64,000 nt of DNA, from the NCBI GenBank assembly GCA_028753945.1, contig JAPNXP010000001.1:6128501-6192500 (forward strand). Reading direction: 5' to 3'. This document shows positions 22,441 to 34,338 of the stretch, one piece after another; positions within the stretch are counted from its first letter, which is position 1, and every line of letters begins with the position of its first letter. The DNA comes from Hexactinellida sp. DTS-2022 (lineage: Eukaryota; Porifera; Hexactinellida). A model generated the notes under the pieces. That model did no database searches, had not been told where the DNA came from, and was given only the letters and a program-made list of their open reading frames with translations. Both the position numbers and the translations under genes were made by a program.

Positions 22441-24308
22441 TGCCAAAAAGTACCCCTCTATAATACGAACTGTGCTAAATATGCTGGCCTTCTAAGAAAT
22501 ATACAAAAGTCATAAACGGTGCGCAAAAGTACCTCTCCAAATTACAAAAGTGCTAATTATGCTGCCCACTAATAAATATACATTAGTTATAGACGGTGCC
22601 CAAAAGAACCTCAATAAAATATTAACTGTGCTTATTATGCGGCTCCGAAAAAGAAATATACATTAGTCATATACGGTGCCAAAAAGAAACACTCTATTAT
22701 AACAACTGCGCATAAAATGCTACTCGAATAAGAATATACATTTGTCCAAAATGGTGTGCTAAAGTACCTCTCTAGAATATCAGATGTGCTCATTATGGTG
22801 CCCGACTAAGAAATATACATTAGTTATAGACTGTGCCCTAAAAACCTCTCTAAAATATTAAATGTGCTCATTATGCTGCCCTACTATGAAATAAACATCA
22901 ATCATAAACGGAGAATAAAAGTACCTCGTATAATAACAACTGTCCTTAATATGCAACTCGAAAATAACTATACATTAGTCCTAGACGATGAGCAAAAGTA
23001 CTTCTCTATGATAACAACTGTGCATTTTATGCTGACGAATAAGAAAGATACATTAGTCATAAACTCTGTGCAAAAGCACCTATCTCTATTAACAACTGCG
23101 CTTATAATGCAGGCCGACTAAGAATAGTATACATTATTCTAAGACAGTGCGCAAAATTGCCTCTCTATTTTAACAACTGACCTGATCAAGCTCTCCTAAC
23201 TTAAAAATGTACATTAGTCATAGACGGTGGCCAAAAGAACCTCTGTATAATAACAACTGTGCTTATTATGCTCCACTACTAAAATATACATTAGTCATAG
23301 ACTTTGCGCAAGAGTACCTATCTATAAAAACAACTGTGGTTAATATGCTCCCCAACTATTAAATATACATTAGTCATAGACGGTGCCCAAAAGTAGTTCT
23401 CGATAAAAACATCTGTGCATCTTATGCTCCCCTACTAAGAATATGCATTAGACTTAGGCGGGGCGCATACTAAGCACCTATCTATATTAACAACTGTGTA
23501 TATTATGCTCCCATACTTAAAATATACATTAATCAAATATGGTGCCCAAAAGAACTTCCCTATAATATCAACTATCCATATTATGCTGCCCAAATAAGAA
23601 ATATACATTAGTGATAAACTATGTGCAGAAGAAGTATCTATATTCACAACTGTGCTTATAATGCAGGCCGACTAGGAATATACATTAGTCTTAGACGGTG
23701 CGCAAAAGTACCTCTCTATTGTAACAACAGTGCATATTATTCTCCAATTAAGAAATATACATTTGTCGTAATCGGTGCGCAAAAGTACCTCTCTATCATA
23801 TCAACTGTCCTTATTATGCTCCCCTACTAAAGAAAATAAATTAGACAAATACGGTGCCCGAAGTACTTCCCTAAAATTTCAACTGTCCATATTATGCTGC
23901 CCGAATTAGAAATATACATTGGTCATAAACTCTGTGCAAAAGTAGTATCTAAATTAACAACTATGCTTATAATGCTCCCCTACTAGGAAATAGAGATTAT
24001 TCTTAGACGGAGCGGAAAAGTACCTCTCAATAATAACAACTGTGCTTATTAGCTCCCGACTAAGAAAATACATCAGTCTTTTAAGGTGCGCAAAAGTACC
24101 TCTATATAAAAACAACTGTGCTTATAATGCTGCCCTATGTATGAAATAAAGATTAATCTTAGACGGTGCCCAAAAGTACTTACCTATAATAACAACTGTC
24201 CATATTATGCCTCCCTACTAGGAATATACATTAGTCATAGACGGTGCCCAAAATTTCCTCTCAATAATAACAACTGTGCTTATTATGCTGCCCGAATATT
24301 AATATACA
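22441..24308 (+). repeat. 78 bp satellite, block 1
   Basis: Monomer about 78 bp, of the general form ACATTAGTCTTAGACGGTGC, GCAAAAGTACCTCTCTATAA, TAACAACTGTGCTTATTATG, CTCCCCTACTAAGAAATAT. A second flavour reads TCATAAACTCTGTGCAAAAG with GTATCTATATTAACAAC. Between 63271 and 63349 the same phrase recurs at 78 bp. All blocks in the window run in the same direction, so they look like one array split by transposons. ORFs inside are artefacts. Confidence 0.95.
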
Positions 24309-24734
24309 TCTATATATATAAAGTTGTTTGTGTGTGTGTGTGTGTGTGTGTATGTCCTCACATCTCAGAAAGTTCTCTATAGATCTAAACCAAATTTGGT
24401 ATGTCACTTAGGGGCTACCCCATCACCCTGAATAAGGAATTTTTAAGAGATATTTATAATCTTTGCGAAGTTAACTCAAAATATGTGATTTTTTTACACC
24501 TTCCCATACATTTCAATGGGAATTATAAAAAGTTCACAGTGCTGCTAGAAAAAACATTTCAAAAGTGCAATCTAGGTTTTAGTGCATGAGGAATCCAAAT
24601 ATGATATTACAAAGTCAATATAATGCATAATTTGCAATTCACCTCATGCATATTTTCACACTTTGCGAGGATATCGACCTTGACCTATCAGATTGCAGAG
24701 TTTTCACATTATTCTGACTCGAGTTTTATTGGTC

Positions 24735-24877
24735 TGTTGTGTGGTATTTTGTGACGCTGTGGTATTTTGAGACGCCTATATGATACACTCTATACACCAT
24801 GGATGTGCTATTACAATTTAGACTGTTGTATTTTGAGACGCTGTCGTATTCTGAGGCGCAACTATATAAGGTAAATT
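24735..24877 (+). repeat. Ginger-1 left TIR, about 143 bp
   Basis: Contains four copies of a motif of the form TATTTTGAGACGC (one TGTGACGC, one TATTCTGAGGCGC). The partner is 32718-32860, with few differences. Confidence 0.93.
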
Positions 24878-26385
24878 ATATTAATCTCCTTGTCTACAAC
24901 TATCACAACACAATCAATCAATCAATCAATCAAACAAACTAATCAAACTAAACCAAACCAAATAATCAATCATTTCTATTCTGATTTTCAAATGAATTCA
25001 GAAGAGTATCAAGAAATTATTCAGTTTCTTTTCACGGCAAAAAAGATGGAATTACAAAAGAAAACTGTCCCCCTATTTCATTGCAGAATCTGACACACTA
25101 TTCAAGGTGAGATTTTTTTTTTAACTCCAAAATGACTCGCTATACTAATAAATAATCCCATTATTTATATATTAATTAAAATACAGTAGATCCTCTTTAA
25201 TTAACAGCCACTGCATAACGGTTACTTGTCTATAACGAAAATTTGCCCTGTCCTTTCCTGGTCCTTATTAATTAGCAGGTTCTACTATATTTCATTTAAT
25301 AGTTTTAATTAATCTTCTCCTTAGAGAGTTAAACTGGGAGGTACAGAAACAGATTTGGAAGTTCCATTGAAGTTTCAGTAGGATAATATTTATCAAAGGT
25401 TCCATGACCAAGTTGGTCATCCAGGGATTCACGCCACTCTTCATTCAGTTCAGCAAAGATACACATGGACAGGCATGCACATTGACGTTCGAGATTATGT
25501 AAGTTAATATGATAATGAAATTTATTTGAACAATTTGTATTTAATGTCTTTCGAATTAAAATTGCTTAATTAATAAGGGTAACTTATTTACTCAAAATAG
25601 GAAAATTAGTTACTTTTCAAATTATAGCCAACTAGATCACCTTGGTACTCATTTTGAAACTTCCACCAATCTAATCTTTGACTTCAGTACGAAAATTTCC
25701 CTATTTCCTAACGATTATATAATTATATAATTATCCCTTAACCTACTATTAGTTCGATTTATTTTGAATTAAAGGCAATTTTAAATGTTATGTAGATATA
25801 TTCATTTGATTTATTTTACAATTACTGGGTAAATTGCATTGCAATTATCAATTCAGTAGAATTATCAATTCAGTACAGTACATACTCGAATCACGGAATC
25901 AGACGTGCCGATTTCTATTCCCAACTAAATTCTGCTAGTACGTACTCTAGAAAATTGTCAGCAGAACTCCGTTAGTGTTTTGATTGTCTGAGTACGTGAC
26001 AACCAAAATACTTTTATATTATCGTTGAGATGTTTGAAGACTTGTATACCATTTATATCTTATTTACACAATTAACAAGTCAGCATTTCGACCTGTGGAT
26101 TATGCATACGGTTAAGACATGCCTTCGGGAAGTAGCGTACTTTGTCTTGTTTCCTAAAGCTTGTACGCCATAGAGTTCTATTATATTTCTATTCTAATTG
26201 ATGTACGTACATCCCAAAATAACATTAGAATGCAGTGTTAGTGGAACATTTGAGTTGAATCATCCATGTGCTGTAATCGTAATTATTAAGTTCTAGATTG
26301 TTTAATTAGTAAAGCATTTTATTTAGACGACTAATAGCAACTAACATGATTTCGCAAGATCCCAAATTGTTTTTATATCTATTTT

Positions 26386-26798
26386 TAGGGCTGAAACGAT
26401 TATACCGAATATTCGAAAATTCGTTCGAAATGATTGAACGAATATTCGTTCGTTTGCAAAGGAATATTCGTTACGAAACGAATATTCGTTTGGACGAATA
26501 TTAGATTGAAACGGATATTCGTTAACTAATTTTGGGCAACAACAAGACTTTTGTATAGCTGAGAAATATTGTAAATATATATTCCCACTTAAACTAGCTG
26601 ATTATTAGTCAACTTGTGTATAATACACTTTGTGACTATTATTATACCATTCTAAGATTATCAAAAACCTATTTTCCAATGTATTTTGTCTCTTGAAATT
26701 GATTTAATGCTTAGTCATCCAAACGAACGAATATTCGAATATTCGTTCGTTTAGAAAAATGTTCGTTCTTTACATTTCGAATATTCGTTTCAGCCCTA
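26386..26798. mobile_element. hAT-type MITE, 413 bp, TAGGGCTGAAACG ends
   Basis: Inverted ends TAGGGCTGAAACG and CGTTTCAGCCCTA, followed by dense CGAATATTCGTTCG palindromes. The flanking 8 bp TCTATTTT / TATATTTT differ at one base. A second copy of exactly the same length lies at 36094. It sits in intron 2 of the Ginger-1 gene. Confidence 0.9.
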
Positions 26799-29011
26799 TA
26801 TATTTTTATAATGTTCAGTTAACTTTAATCAACCATTTACGAATTTTATATAATGGTGTAATTATATATCGGTGATGTAACTAATACAAAAATTATTAAA
26901 AAATGCCATATTATAATGACTTTCTTGTATACTAAAGGTAAGAACTTGCCATACATGTCAGATGACAGCGGCCTTGCCACCACAGCCGCAAAGGAAGCTC
27001 CAACCAATCCCACCTCCGTCTAAAACGTGGAAACATATAGGGATGGACCTTATATGTGATTTTTCTGAGAGCAAAGATGGATATAAACACATTTTAGTCA
27101 CTGTTTGCTATCTGTGCAAATATGTTGCAGTGCGCGCTCTCAAGTCGAAGACATCAGAAGAAGTAATCCAGAATCTTAAGGATATCTACTTCGATATGGG
27201 ATTACCCGATATTATTCAACACGACCAAGGAAGGAGTTTACAAGTATTGTGAGTTGCATAATAATTTTTCTACATTCTAATCAAATATTTTCAGTGACAG
27301 ATTGCTAAATATTTCTTTTTAATAATATTAGTACGTATTCGATAGTAATTTTGCTTGTATTATTCATAGATATTTCAGGAATTTCACCGGTAGTTATGAG
27401 TTGAAAATCGTAGCACTCGTGCATACCACCCGATGGCTAACGGTTTAGTCGAAGCACACAAAAGATTCTCAAAATGTAGTGTTATTAGTTAACTATTAAT
27501 TGATAACAACATTTCGAATGCATGATTTAGGATAATATACTAACTATGAAAGTTCTTTTTTAGTAAATTGAACAAAATGGAGATCCAGACTGGGGATCAT
27601 TGGACAAATCTTCTAAAAGCTGCTGCAATAACAATGAATTCTACCTTTAAAAGGTCCCATGGACAAACTCCATTCAAGGTTATGTGGGGAAGAGAGTCCA
27701 GGCATCAAGATCTTCTATCGACCATTAACAACCTGCAGTGCAACACAGAAGAAGATTTTGCAATAGATGATGCTATTATGAGCGAATTAATTCCTCAACT
27801 CGATGATATTGAAGAAATATCAGACATATTTTCTCCACCACTTGACATTTTCCAAGAAGAAGTTACTAGTATTGCTGAATCTCGTACTTCTACACAGCAA
27901 TCAGCAATGGATAGTATCAACTTTGAGCAAATAAAACAGAAGATGCAGTATGATATGAAGGTCAACGAAGGACGGTTAGTTGAGCTTTATATATTCAACA
28001 ATGTTTTCTTACTCACATTTTATTATCATTATGACATCTGTAGTGCCTCTCTGAAGATGGATGATAAGATCATATACACTAACATGCCAAAGATAAAACA
28101 CTTACCCAAAACGAATAAGCAATCGAAATATATTGGGCCTTACACGGTGTCGAAAGTAACAGATAGTCATGTTACTATTTTTCAGACAGAATTAAGAGCC
28201 AAAAAAGACAAGAAAATTCCAATCCATATCACACGTCCTTATTTTGTAAGAAACACTAAGAAGAAAGTAAACCTCGATTCGAGCATAGGTGTCGACACAT
28301 CACAGGTACTATTGATCAATTCATACATAATTAGAATTAGTGTCTATTTCATTGAAAACATTCAATTTTAGACTTGCCTGAATATCTATGGATTTTCAGC
28401 AGTATCTATATTTACACATCTAACTACTTTCAAAGTAAGGATTCCATTCTCTTTACATTCATGAATTATTGTTGAGAAGTCATTGTTTTATTTTATAATT
28501 CACTTTTCCAATTGATATCAATTTCAGTTATCTCATAAACTTCCAGGCAATAATGATTACTTCATCATTTTTTGAATTTCTAGGAAATTCTAAAACAGAA
28601 TACTCTCCAAGGAACCTTCGCGAGCCTTTACATGAGAAATTGTACAGAAGCTTAAAGAAACAACACATCTATACTCCCAACACCTATTTATTTCAGTTTT
28701 TGAATGGTCAAAAAGAAGATAAAATTGTAAGTCTAGCCGAGTATAAATTAGTAAATTTTAGATTAGTAAAACACAACTTATATCCATTGAATCTATATAT
28801 CTGTAGAAGAGAGACATAATTGAGACTGTAATGGAATGGACACCAGATCTTTATCCTAGTTTTACATATAATGAGCGTGCTAGACATACACACAAAATAC
28901 TGTATTTCGTGGTGAGTATTCTACACAATATTAATTGAGATACCTTATATGGATGCTCTAATTAATTGTGTAATTTTATTATACTTAATGATTCCTATAT
29001 ACCTTTATTAG

Positions 29012-29661
29012 GCGATGGAGTATCTCAATACGATGCTATTGGACACGTTCGACAAAAAAGATCAAACCGTTATTACAGATGCCAATCCAGATGACCCAAA
29101 AATTATTGTTATAGATGAGAATTGGCAGCGTAGTAAATGTGTTCTCTTGGGGATAACATTTGATTCAGTTAGCAAGCAACCATCGGATCTCGTTGGACAG
29201 CCACTAAGCAAATACGAACCAGAGCTGACAGAGAAAATCAAAGGAGATGGTAATTGTCTCTTCAGATGTCTCTCCAAAATAATTACTGGGAGTGAAAACA
29301 GCCACCTACAGATTCGTTCCATTATATGCCGATTTATATCCAGTCAAGAGACAACAAAACTTGGATGGTATTTTAAATCAAAGCAAACGACACCGTGTCA
29401 TTACCTCACACACGAAAACGCTATCTACCGTGAATCCATTTGGGGAAGTGATGTTGAAATTATGGCTGCTTCTGCTATTCTGAATGCCGATATCTACTTT
29501 GCTAACAACGATTATAGAATGCCAGAGTCTGTAATTCGTCATGTGCGTTGGAGCTTGCTCAGATCTACTAACTGCCCAACTGCCAAACTTTACATCAAAA
29601 TTTCGTCCTACATTATGAACCTGTTGTATCAATGCTGAAATCTCCTATCCCGACGTATTGA
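29012..29661 (+). pseudogene. Ginger-1 OTU exon, frame broken before the catalytic His
   Basis: Starts after AG with the codons of AMEYLNTMLLDTF. The OTU core has IKGDGNCLFRCLSKIITG (Asp, Cys), SIICRFIS, SIWGSDVEIM and ADIYFANN. In this frame the protein stops after LYQC at 29638. One base over, from about 29602, the sequence reads FVLHYEPVV, matching the HHFEPV of Ginger-2, and stops at 29661. One frameshift thus removes the His of the triad. Confidence 0.9.
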
Positions 29662-31135
29662 AATACAACAGATGAAGTCCTAACAGTGTAAAAACAACTC
29701 ACAACACTCTTTCGAAAGCGCTCAAAGACAAGGTACATCGAACTTTGTGGGGACCTCTGCTCGAGGTTATTCAGGCAACGCAATCACTATCATGGTGAGC
29801 CCAGATAATGGAAACGTGACCTGCAACGGCACATCCCCAGTGGCGAGAGACGAGCTGTTATCTACGAGGTAAATAATTGATGACAACAACTAGGTAAGTG
29901 ATATGATATCACCTATGGAATCAAGTGAGTTTTAAACTTATTTTTTTAGTTGAAGTTAATATTGTTTGCGTTTTTTTCTTTTAAGTTTTAGGTACATTGG
30001 AAACCGCCTCGCATTCTTAGGGTTCTTCATAATACCTGGAACTAGATCAACAAAATTTTCCAAAGCTAATTCTTCCGTTTATCCAGTTTCATCAACATAT
30101 AGCGAACTCTCGATTAAATTATAATAGGAAATTAGAACAATTTACAAACAAACTGGTTTTTAATTAAAAAGAAATAGAATAATTAATTTACTAATACTAT
30201 ACTAGGTACAGCAGCTAGAGACGATATTAATAAATAATTGTTATATATTCGCTGTCGTATGCCATAAAAAAGAGCATCTAATTCAGTACATATGTCTGGC
30301 TATAATTTGGTTGTTGTTGTGGAATACTGAGATAATAACTAGCCAAAATTTCCATTTCTTTCAGTTAGCTAAGTTAAAACTTTCGTTGTGATAACTTTTC
30401 ATAGTTTTTATTAAACCTTCTGTTTAATAAAAACCCTCAGACTCATGTAATGGGTAAATTGTCCTGAGCCTAGGTCCCGCTAATGATGTCAAGAGATAAG
30501 TTCGGTGTTCTCAGGTAAGCTCTTGACTTCCCTCAACCGTTAGGCTCGCGGTTGGGGAAAGGTACAGGGTGTGTTCCAAATACACTGACAGCGAAACTAC
30601 TCTTTAGTATCTAGCTGCTGCCCTGAGGGACCAACCTACTATTAATTAATTAACTAATTAATTAATTAACACTACTTCACAGCATTATTAATTATCTATC
30701 CATATAGCTTACTAACAGGCAGTTATCAAGACATTTTATCTTATTACTCTGCGAGAAGAATCGAGCCTGAACATTGTACAAGCCAGAACAAGTAGTTTCC
30801 GTCCTGAATTTGTGTATTTTGATGGATTAGTTTATATCCTTTACACGTTAGTTATGTGGTATATTTATCACATCTTTCTGAAACTGTTACTCTGATAACT
30901 CCCATTAAATTAATTAATAAAAGATATCAATGCATAATAGTGGCTAATATTAATAACAGGGTGATAAAAGTAAATTTTTAATATAAATTGCTTTTAGTTA
31001 GACAGAATTTTTATAATCAAAAATATAATCATGGAGTAATAAGGTATGTATTGTAGCCAAACAAAGTGGAGAATTAAGATAATAAACTAGTAGTTAGATA
31101 AATTAGATATCGTGTTACTTAGGAAGCATTTTGAG
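29662..31135 (+). other. Ginger-1 downstream region
   Basis: An open stretch at about 29713-29872 (ending at a plausible donor AG|GTAAAT) has richer codon composition than the surroundings and could be a lost exon. The frame is not assignable to a family. The rest is AT-rich, with a GC-richer patch at 30465-30640 and TTAATTAA runs near 30645. Nothing else recognised. Confidence 0.35.
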
Positions 31136-31312
31136 CTTCCACAATGTGTGCACTTGCCTTAAATTACACAAGTTTCATAATCTTCCAGAATGTGTGCACA
31201 TGGCCCAAATAACACAAGTTTTATAAGCTTCCACAATGTGTGCACTTGGCCCAAATTACACAAGTTTTATAAGCTTCCACAATGTGTGCACTTGGCCCAA
31301 ATTACGTTTTTA
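31136..31312 (+). repeat. Minisatellite, about 46 bp unit, four copies
   Basis: Units of the form TTCCACAATGTGTGCACTTG then GCCCAAATTACACAAG then TTTTATAAGC, starting at about 31136, 31182, 31227 and 31274. It stands directly upstream of the small ORF at 31372 and could belong to its promoter or leader. Confidence 0.85.
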
Positions 31313-31371
31313 ATGTTTCATGTCTCAGTTTTGTGCTACAATGATTTACAAATTACAACTATAAATACCAC

Positions 31372-31623
31372 ATGAAATATGGAAAAGTAATTACAGCTAT
31401 AATGGATTCTTCAGAAAGATACTATATTGAATTCATTGAACAGATGCAAAAAGAAAACGAAGAAAAAAAAATGAGCATGATGGAAGAGACATGCAAAATG
31501 ATTGATGAGCATAAAGCGCATCTAGATATGAAAAGGGCTGAATGGGAAATCGAAAAAAAGCATTTAAAAAAAATCAGAAAATTAAAACAAACGATAATAC
31601 GAATAGGATATAAATTCAGATGA
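31372..31623 (+). CDS. Small Lys/Glu-rich coiled-coil protein in Ginger-1
   Basis: I do not recognise the family. The ORF is 83 codons (second Met at about 31402). From residue 20 on it is almost all charged and predicted helical by eye: MQKENEEKKMSMMEETCKM, then DMKRAEWEIEKKHLKKIRK. It ends with a basic tail. A poly(A) signal AATAAA lies at about 31697, some 70 bases past the stop, and the minisatellite is just upstream. It sits in Ginger-1 between the OTU exon and the right TIR and has no counterpart in Ginger-2. It may be the last exon of a longer gene, for instance the C-terminal helix of a Myb/SANT-type protein, or a captured gene. No intron signals were verified. Confidence 0.45.
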   Translation: MKYGKVITAIMDSSERYYIEFIEQMQKENEEKKMSMMEETCKMIDEHKAHLDMKRAEWEIEKKHLKKIRKLKQTIIRIGYKFR

Positions 31624-32228
31624 AGTGTAGAATTATTTAATTGGAAGCAGAGTATTAGATTTTAGTTTGTAATGTGTTTTTTGTTAATTCATAAGATTAA
31701 ATAAAGTTGTGCTTTACTAGTATTTTAATTAATGGTATTTTTAATTAATTAAACTATAAGGGAAAATGCATCTAGCTTGCCTAGATCCTGTCTTTTTTAA
31801 GGCAAGTGGATTAGAGAGTTAAATCTTTCAATTATAAGAATTATCAATATGATATTTAGCCATAAAATGCTTTAGATAGAAAAAAATTAAGATTTGCAAG
31901 ATATCGAATTTTGTAATCGTTTTGGGAACCAGTTCCTCACTCTTGTAATCGGAAGTGATAAATAACTAACGCATTTCCATTTGATTCCAGAATTTGATTC
32001 AAGAATATAAGCTATTAGTTCGAATTACATCAAATTTAATGATCAATGCACATGATATTCGTGATACTTCAAGAGTCTTTCTATTTGATCAAAGATGTAT
32101 AAACTTAGAAACTATAAATAGGTTACAGTTTAGGAATTTTTGAATTAGGATGGTTTCAATGATTTATGTGCACGAGACGTTGACAGAAGAAATTCAGAAT
32201 CAGCCGAAGAGCAGATCGAGCTGCCAAG

Positions 32229-32360
32229 ATGCAGTCGAGCAATTTTAACAAATTGATTCTTTTAATTAAGAGCAGAGGATCCCTGGAGAATGAGAGAAGA
32301 GTATGGCAGGATGAGAGAAATGCTTTGAAAATAAAAATTAGGGAGAAAAGTAGAAAATAG
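32229..32360 (+). CDS. Possible second small basic helical ORF in Ginger-1
   Basis: 43 codons from ATG, with RGSLENERRVWQDERN and a basic end IKIREKSRK. The pattern (acidic-basic helix with one Trp) resembles the end of the ORF at 31372. Both are followed by the phrase AATAAAGTTG (at about 31697 and 32470), which suggests two diverged copies of one 3' terminal exon. Too short to be sure that it is coding; the opposite strand is also open here. Confidence 0.3.
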   Translation: MQSSNFNKLILLIKSRGSLENERRVWQDERNALKIKIREKSRK

Positions 32361-32717
32361 CGAAACATGGAGACTTAGCTGGAGGCTTCCGAGTAGTGTA
32401 GGGATATCATTGGGAAACTAGAATAATTTGTATACTTTATTATTTAGATGTTTGTTGTGTCAATTAATGAAATAAAGTTGAGTTGCTACTACGTATTAAT
32501 TAATAAACACTTTCTTTTAATAAAGCAAGTGGATTACAATTAATCTGTAAAGTGGAAAATTCTTTTCACTACCCGCGCCTCGAAATACCACAGTAGATTG
32601 GAAAAGCTTATCCAGAATTCAATAGTTATACTAAGTCTCAAATTCACAATTTAATTAATTAATAAATAATTAAGTATAACATTAAATGTTCAGTAAACTT
32701 ATAGTTAGAGTGGATAA

Positions 32718-32860
32718 AATTTGCCTTGTATAGTTGCGACTCAGAATATGACAGCGTCTCAAAATACCACAGTCTAATTTGTAATAGCACATCCATGGTG
32801 TATAGAGTGTATCATATAGGCGTCTCAAAATACCACAGCGTCTCAAAATACCACACAACA
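32718..32860 (-). repeat. Ginger-1 right TIR, about 143 bp
   Basis: Reverse of 24735-24877; carries the GCGTCTCAAAATA motifs. Followed by the GGTC duplication. Confidence 0.93.
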
Positions 32861-34338
32861 GGTCTATAATTCAATGGGTCAATAGTGTATTAAAGAAAAC
32901 AACAATTGGATGTCCCTTGCTATAGCTGACATGATTTAACCAATAAAATTTCAGCTTGCATTGAGTTGTCAATAGTCTCATTCCTATGGTGCCCGTAATA
33001 TTAATACAACTGTTTACAATATTTTTAAATATAGTCATTTATCTGCATTTGCTAACGGGTCTTTCTTACATAAATTGAAAAATCCATGATTCGATGTTTA
33101 TACAATGATCTTCGTGTTTATGAAAGGCATGTTGAAAAGTATTCTATGAACTTAAAAATAATACCCGGGTACCCTAGTATATTCGGGAATTAACTTGGCA
33201 AAGGATTCGAGATCCTGGTATTAGAATTTGAGGAATCGTCTACACCCCTACCCAATACTGACAAATGATAATTAGAATAACAGTTATCTTCTGTACTTCC
33301 CAAGTGGTAATACCACAAAAGAGGTACATAAATAACAAGTTCGTTGGAACATAATGATATTTTGCAAGAACTAGCAAGAAGATTTTTTGTGGAGGAGGGG
33401 GACGCTTCGGCTATTAGTTATACTATCAATAACATATGTAAATATGAATATTTACTCATATTAAGACATCCCGTGAATTTGAATACCGCGGCGCACAGTA
33501 GGCAAACAAGTGGAAATTGAGCATTTTTCGATCACCTCAGATTGATTCGATATTATTGACATCGTTTTCAGCATACTTGAAAACCTAAAAATCCAATTTA
33601 TTGTGCGGAGAAATATTCGAGATCAAGAGTTATGTGTAATGAGATCATCATGTTACAACAATTCTAAAAAAAGCAATTTTTGTGGTTTCAGACTGCAGTA
33701 TCAAAGTCGAACAAATTATATTATGTTGATGAAATATTCAAGTTAGCTTTATCACTAACTTTACATTGTCATTGGCATGTTTTGAAATCAATGTACATGA
33801 ATGCATTTTAACTTCTTATATAATCTAAAATTGTCATACATTCCGACAGGAATTTTATGATTCGGACGCATTTACTTAATTCCAATAATGTTCAAGAACT
33901 TTTGAGAGCAATCATGAGCAATTGGTTTATAAATTTTAAATGAAAGGTTATGATGATACCTTCAAATAAAAAAGTATTCTAGATGCGCGAATTGACGTGA
34001 CTGGGGTCATCTAATTACTTTTAAACATAATATTTTAGGATTTTAACGCTTTTTGAAAAATTATATGAGGTTCAAGAATAATAATCAATAATCACGGTTG
34101 AACAATAAATTTTTGTTAACAAACATAAAATATAATTTATGGCTGATTTGTCATTAATCGTCTAGAAATGCGTTTAGGAGACTACATATATGATTTTTGA
34201 TATTGCTATTCAGTTTACAGCTACCGATAACCTATATGTCAATAATACTTCACTAGATTCTATCTAGCATAGTTTTTCCTATTTCCACTTACACCCGTGA
34301 AAATGCCCACTGTGCGGCGAAGCGCGGGTACTGGCTAG

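Larger units (their letters stand above)
24992..29661 (+). pseudogene. Ginger-1 integrase-OTU gene, decayed
   Basis: Orthologous exon plan to Ginger-2. Exons: 24992-25106 (frameshift at the C run near 25070), 25325-25498 (in-frame TAG, H2 part FHDQVGHPG), 26938-27248 (RTCHTCQ; first Asp in GMDLICDF, second in IIQHDQG, then a frameshift), 27379-about 27475 (two stops, Glu in ANGLVEAHKR), 27564-27974, 28044-28305 (GPY motif in YIGPYTV), 28584-28726, 28810-28911, and 29012 onward (OTU). The equivalents of exons 7 and 8 are unclear (28306-28583). Both intron 27975-28043 and its flanks happen to be open, so a long ORF there hides a real intron. Intron 2 (25499-26937) contains a 413 bp MITE. The product would be transposase; this copy is inactive. 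Confidence 0.87.
24735..32860 (+). mobile_element. Ginger-1: Ginger1-like transposon, 8,126 bp, TSD GGTC
   Basis: TIRs of about 143 bp (24735-24877, 32718-32860) start TGTTGTGTGG and end CCACACAACA. The flanks are a 4 bp duplication GGTC (24731-24734, 32861-32864). The gene order integrase then OTU is as in Ginger-2, and the TIRs share the layout and several blocks with it (for example ATATGATACA and ACCATGGAT). It has an extra 3 kb after the OTU exon with two small ORFs. Confidence 0.93.
24309..34338 (+). mobile_element. Helitron carrying Ginger-1
   Basis: Starts TCTATATATATAAAG and ends GGTACTGGCTAG. Removing it joins ...AATATACA to TTAGTCATAA..., a perfect 78 bp monomer, so it entered between A and T without duplication, as Helitrons do. 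A possible terminal stem pairs ACCCGTG (about 34291) with CGCGGGT (34323-34329). The Helitron's own sequence is about 1.9 kb (24309-24734 and 32861-34338). The rest is Ginger-1 with its duplicated GGTC. No Rep/helicase gene. A (TG)n run lies at about 24328-24352. The right part (32861-34338) is AT-rich and has nothing coding. Confidence 0.82.

Noticed and set aside
24401-25093. Small ORFs at 24401 and upstream of 24992
   Set aside because: The first lies in noncoding Helitron sequence. The second is only the open leader of Ginger-1 exon 1, whose start by homology is the ATG at 24992.
14083-28371. LTR retrotransposon suggested by Gypsy-like integrase
   Set aside because: There is no reverse transcriptase, RNase H, protease or gag, and no LTRs. 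Inverted ends, 4 bp duplications and an OTU domain fit Ginger1 better.
27568-28371. A single 267-codon ORF as one exon
   Set aside because: Comparison with Ginger-2 shows an intron at 27975-28043 that happens to lack stops.
29012-29661. OTU domain as part of the enclosing Helitron (Helentron-like)
   Set aside because: Some Helentrons carry OTU, but here the OTU exon lies inside Ginger-1's TIRs and follows the integrase in the same exon plan as Ginger-2, which is not in a Helitron.
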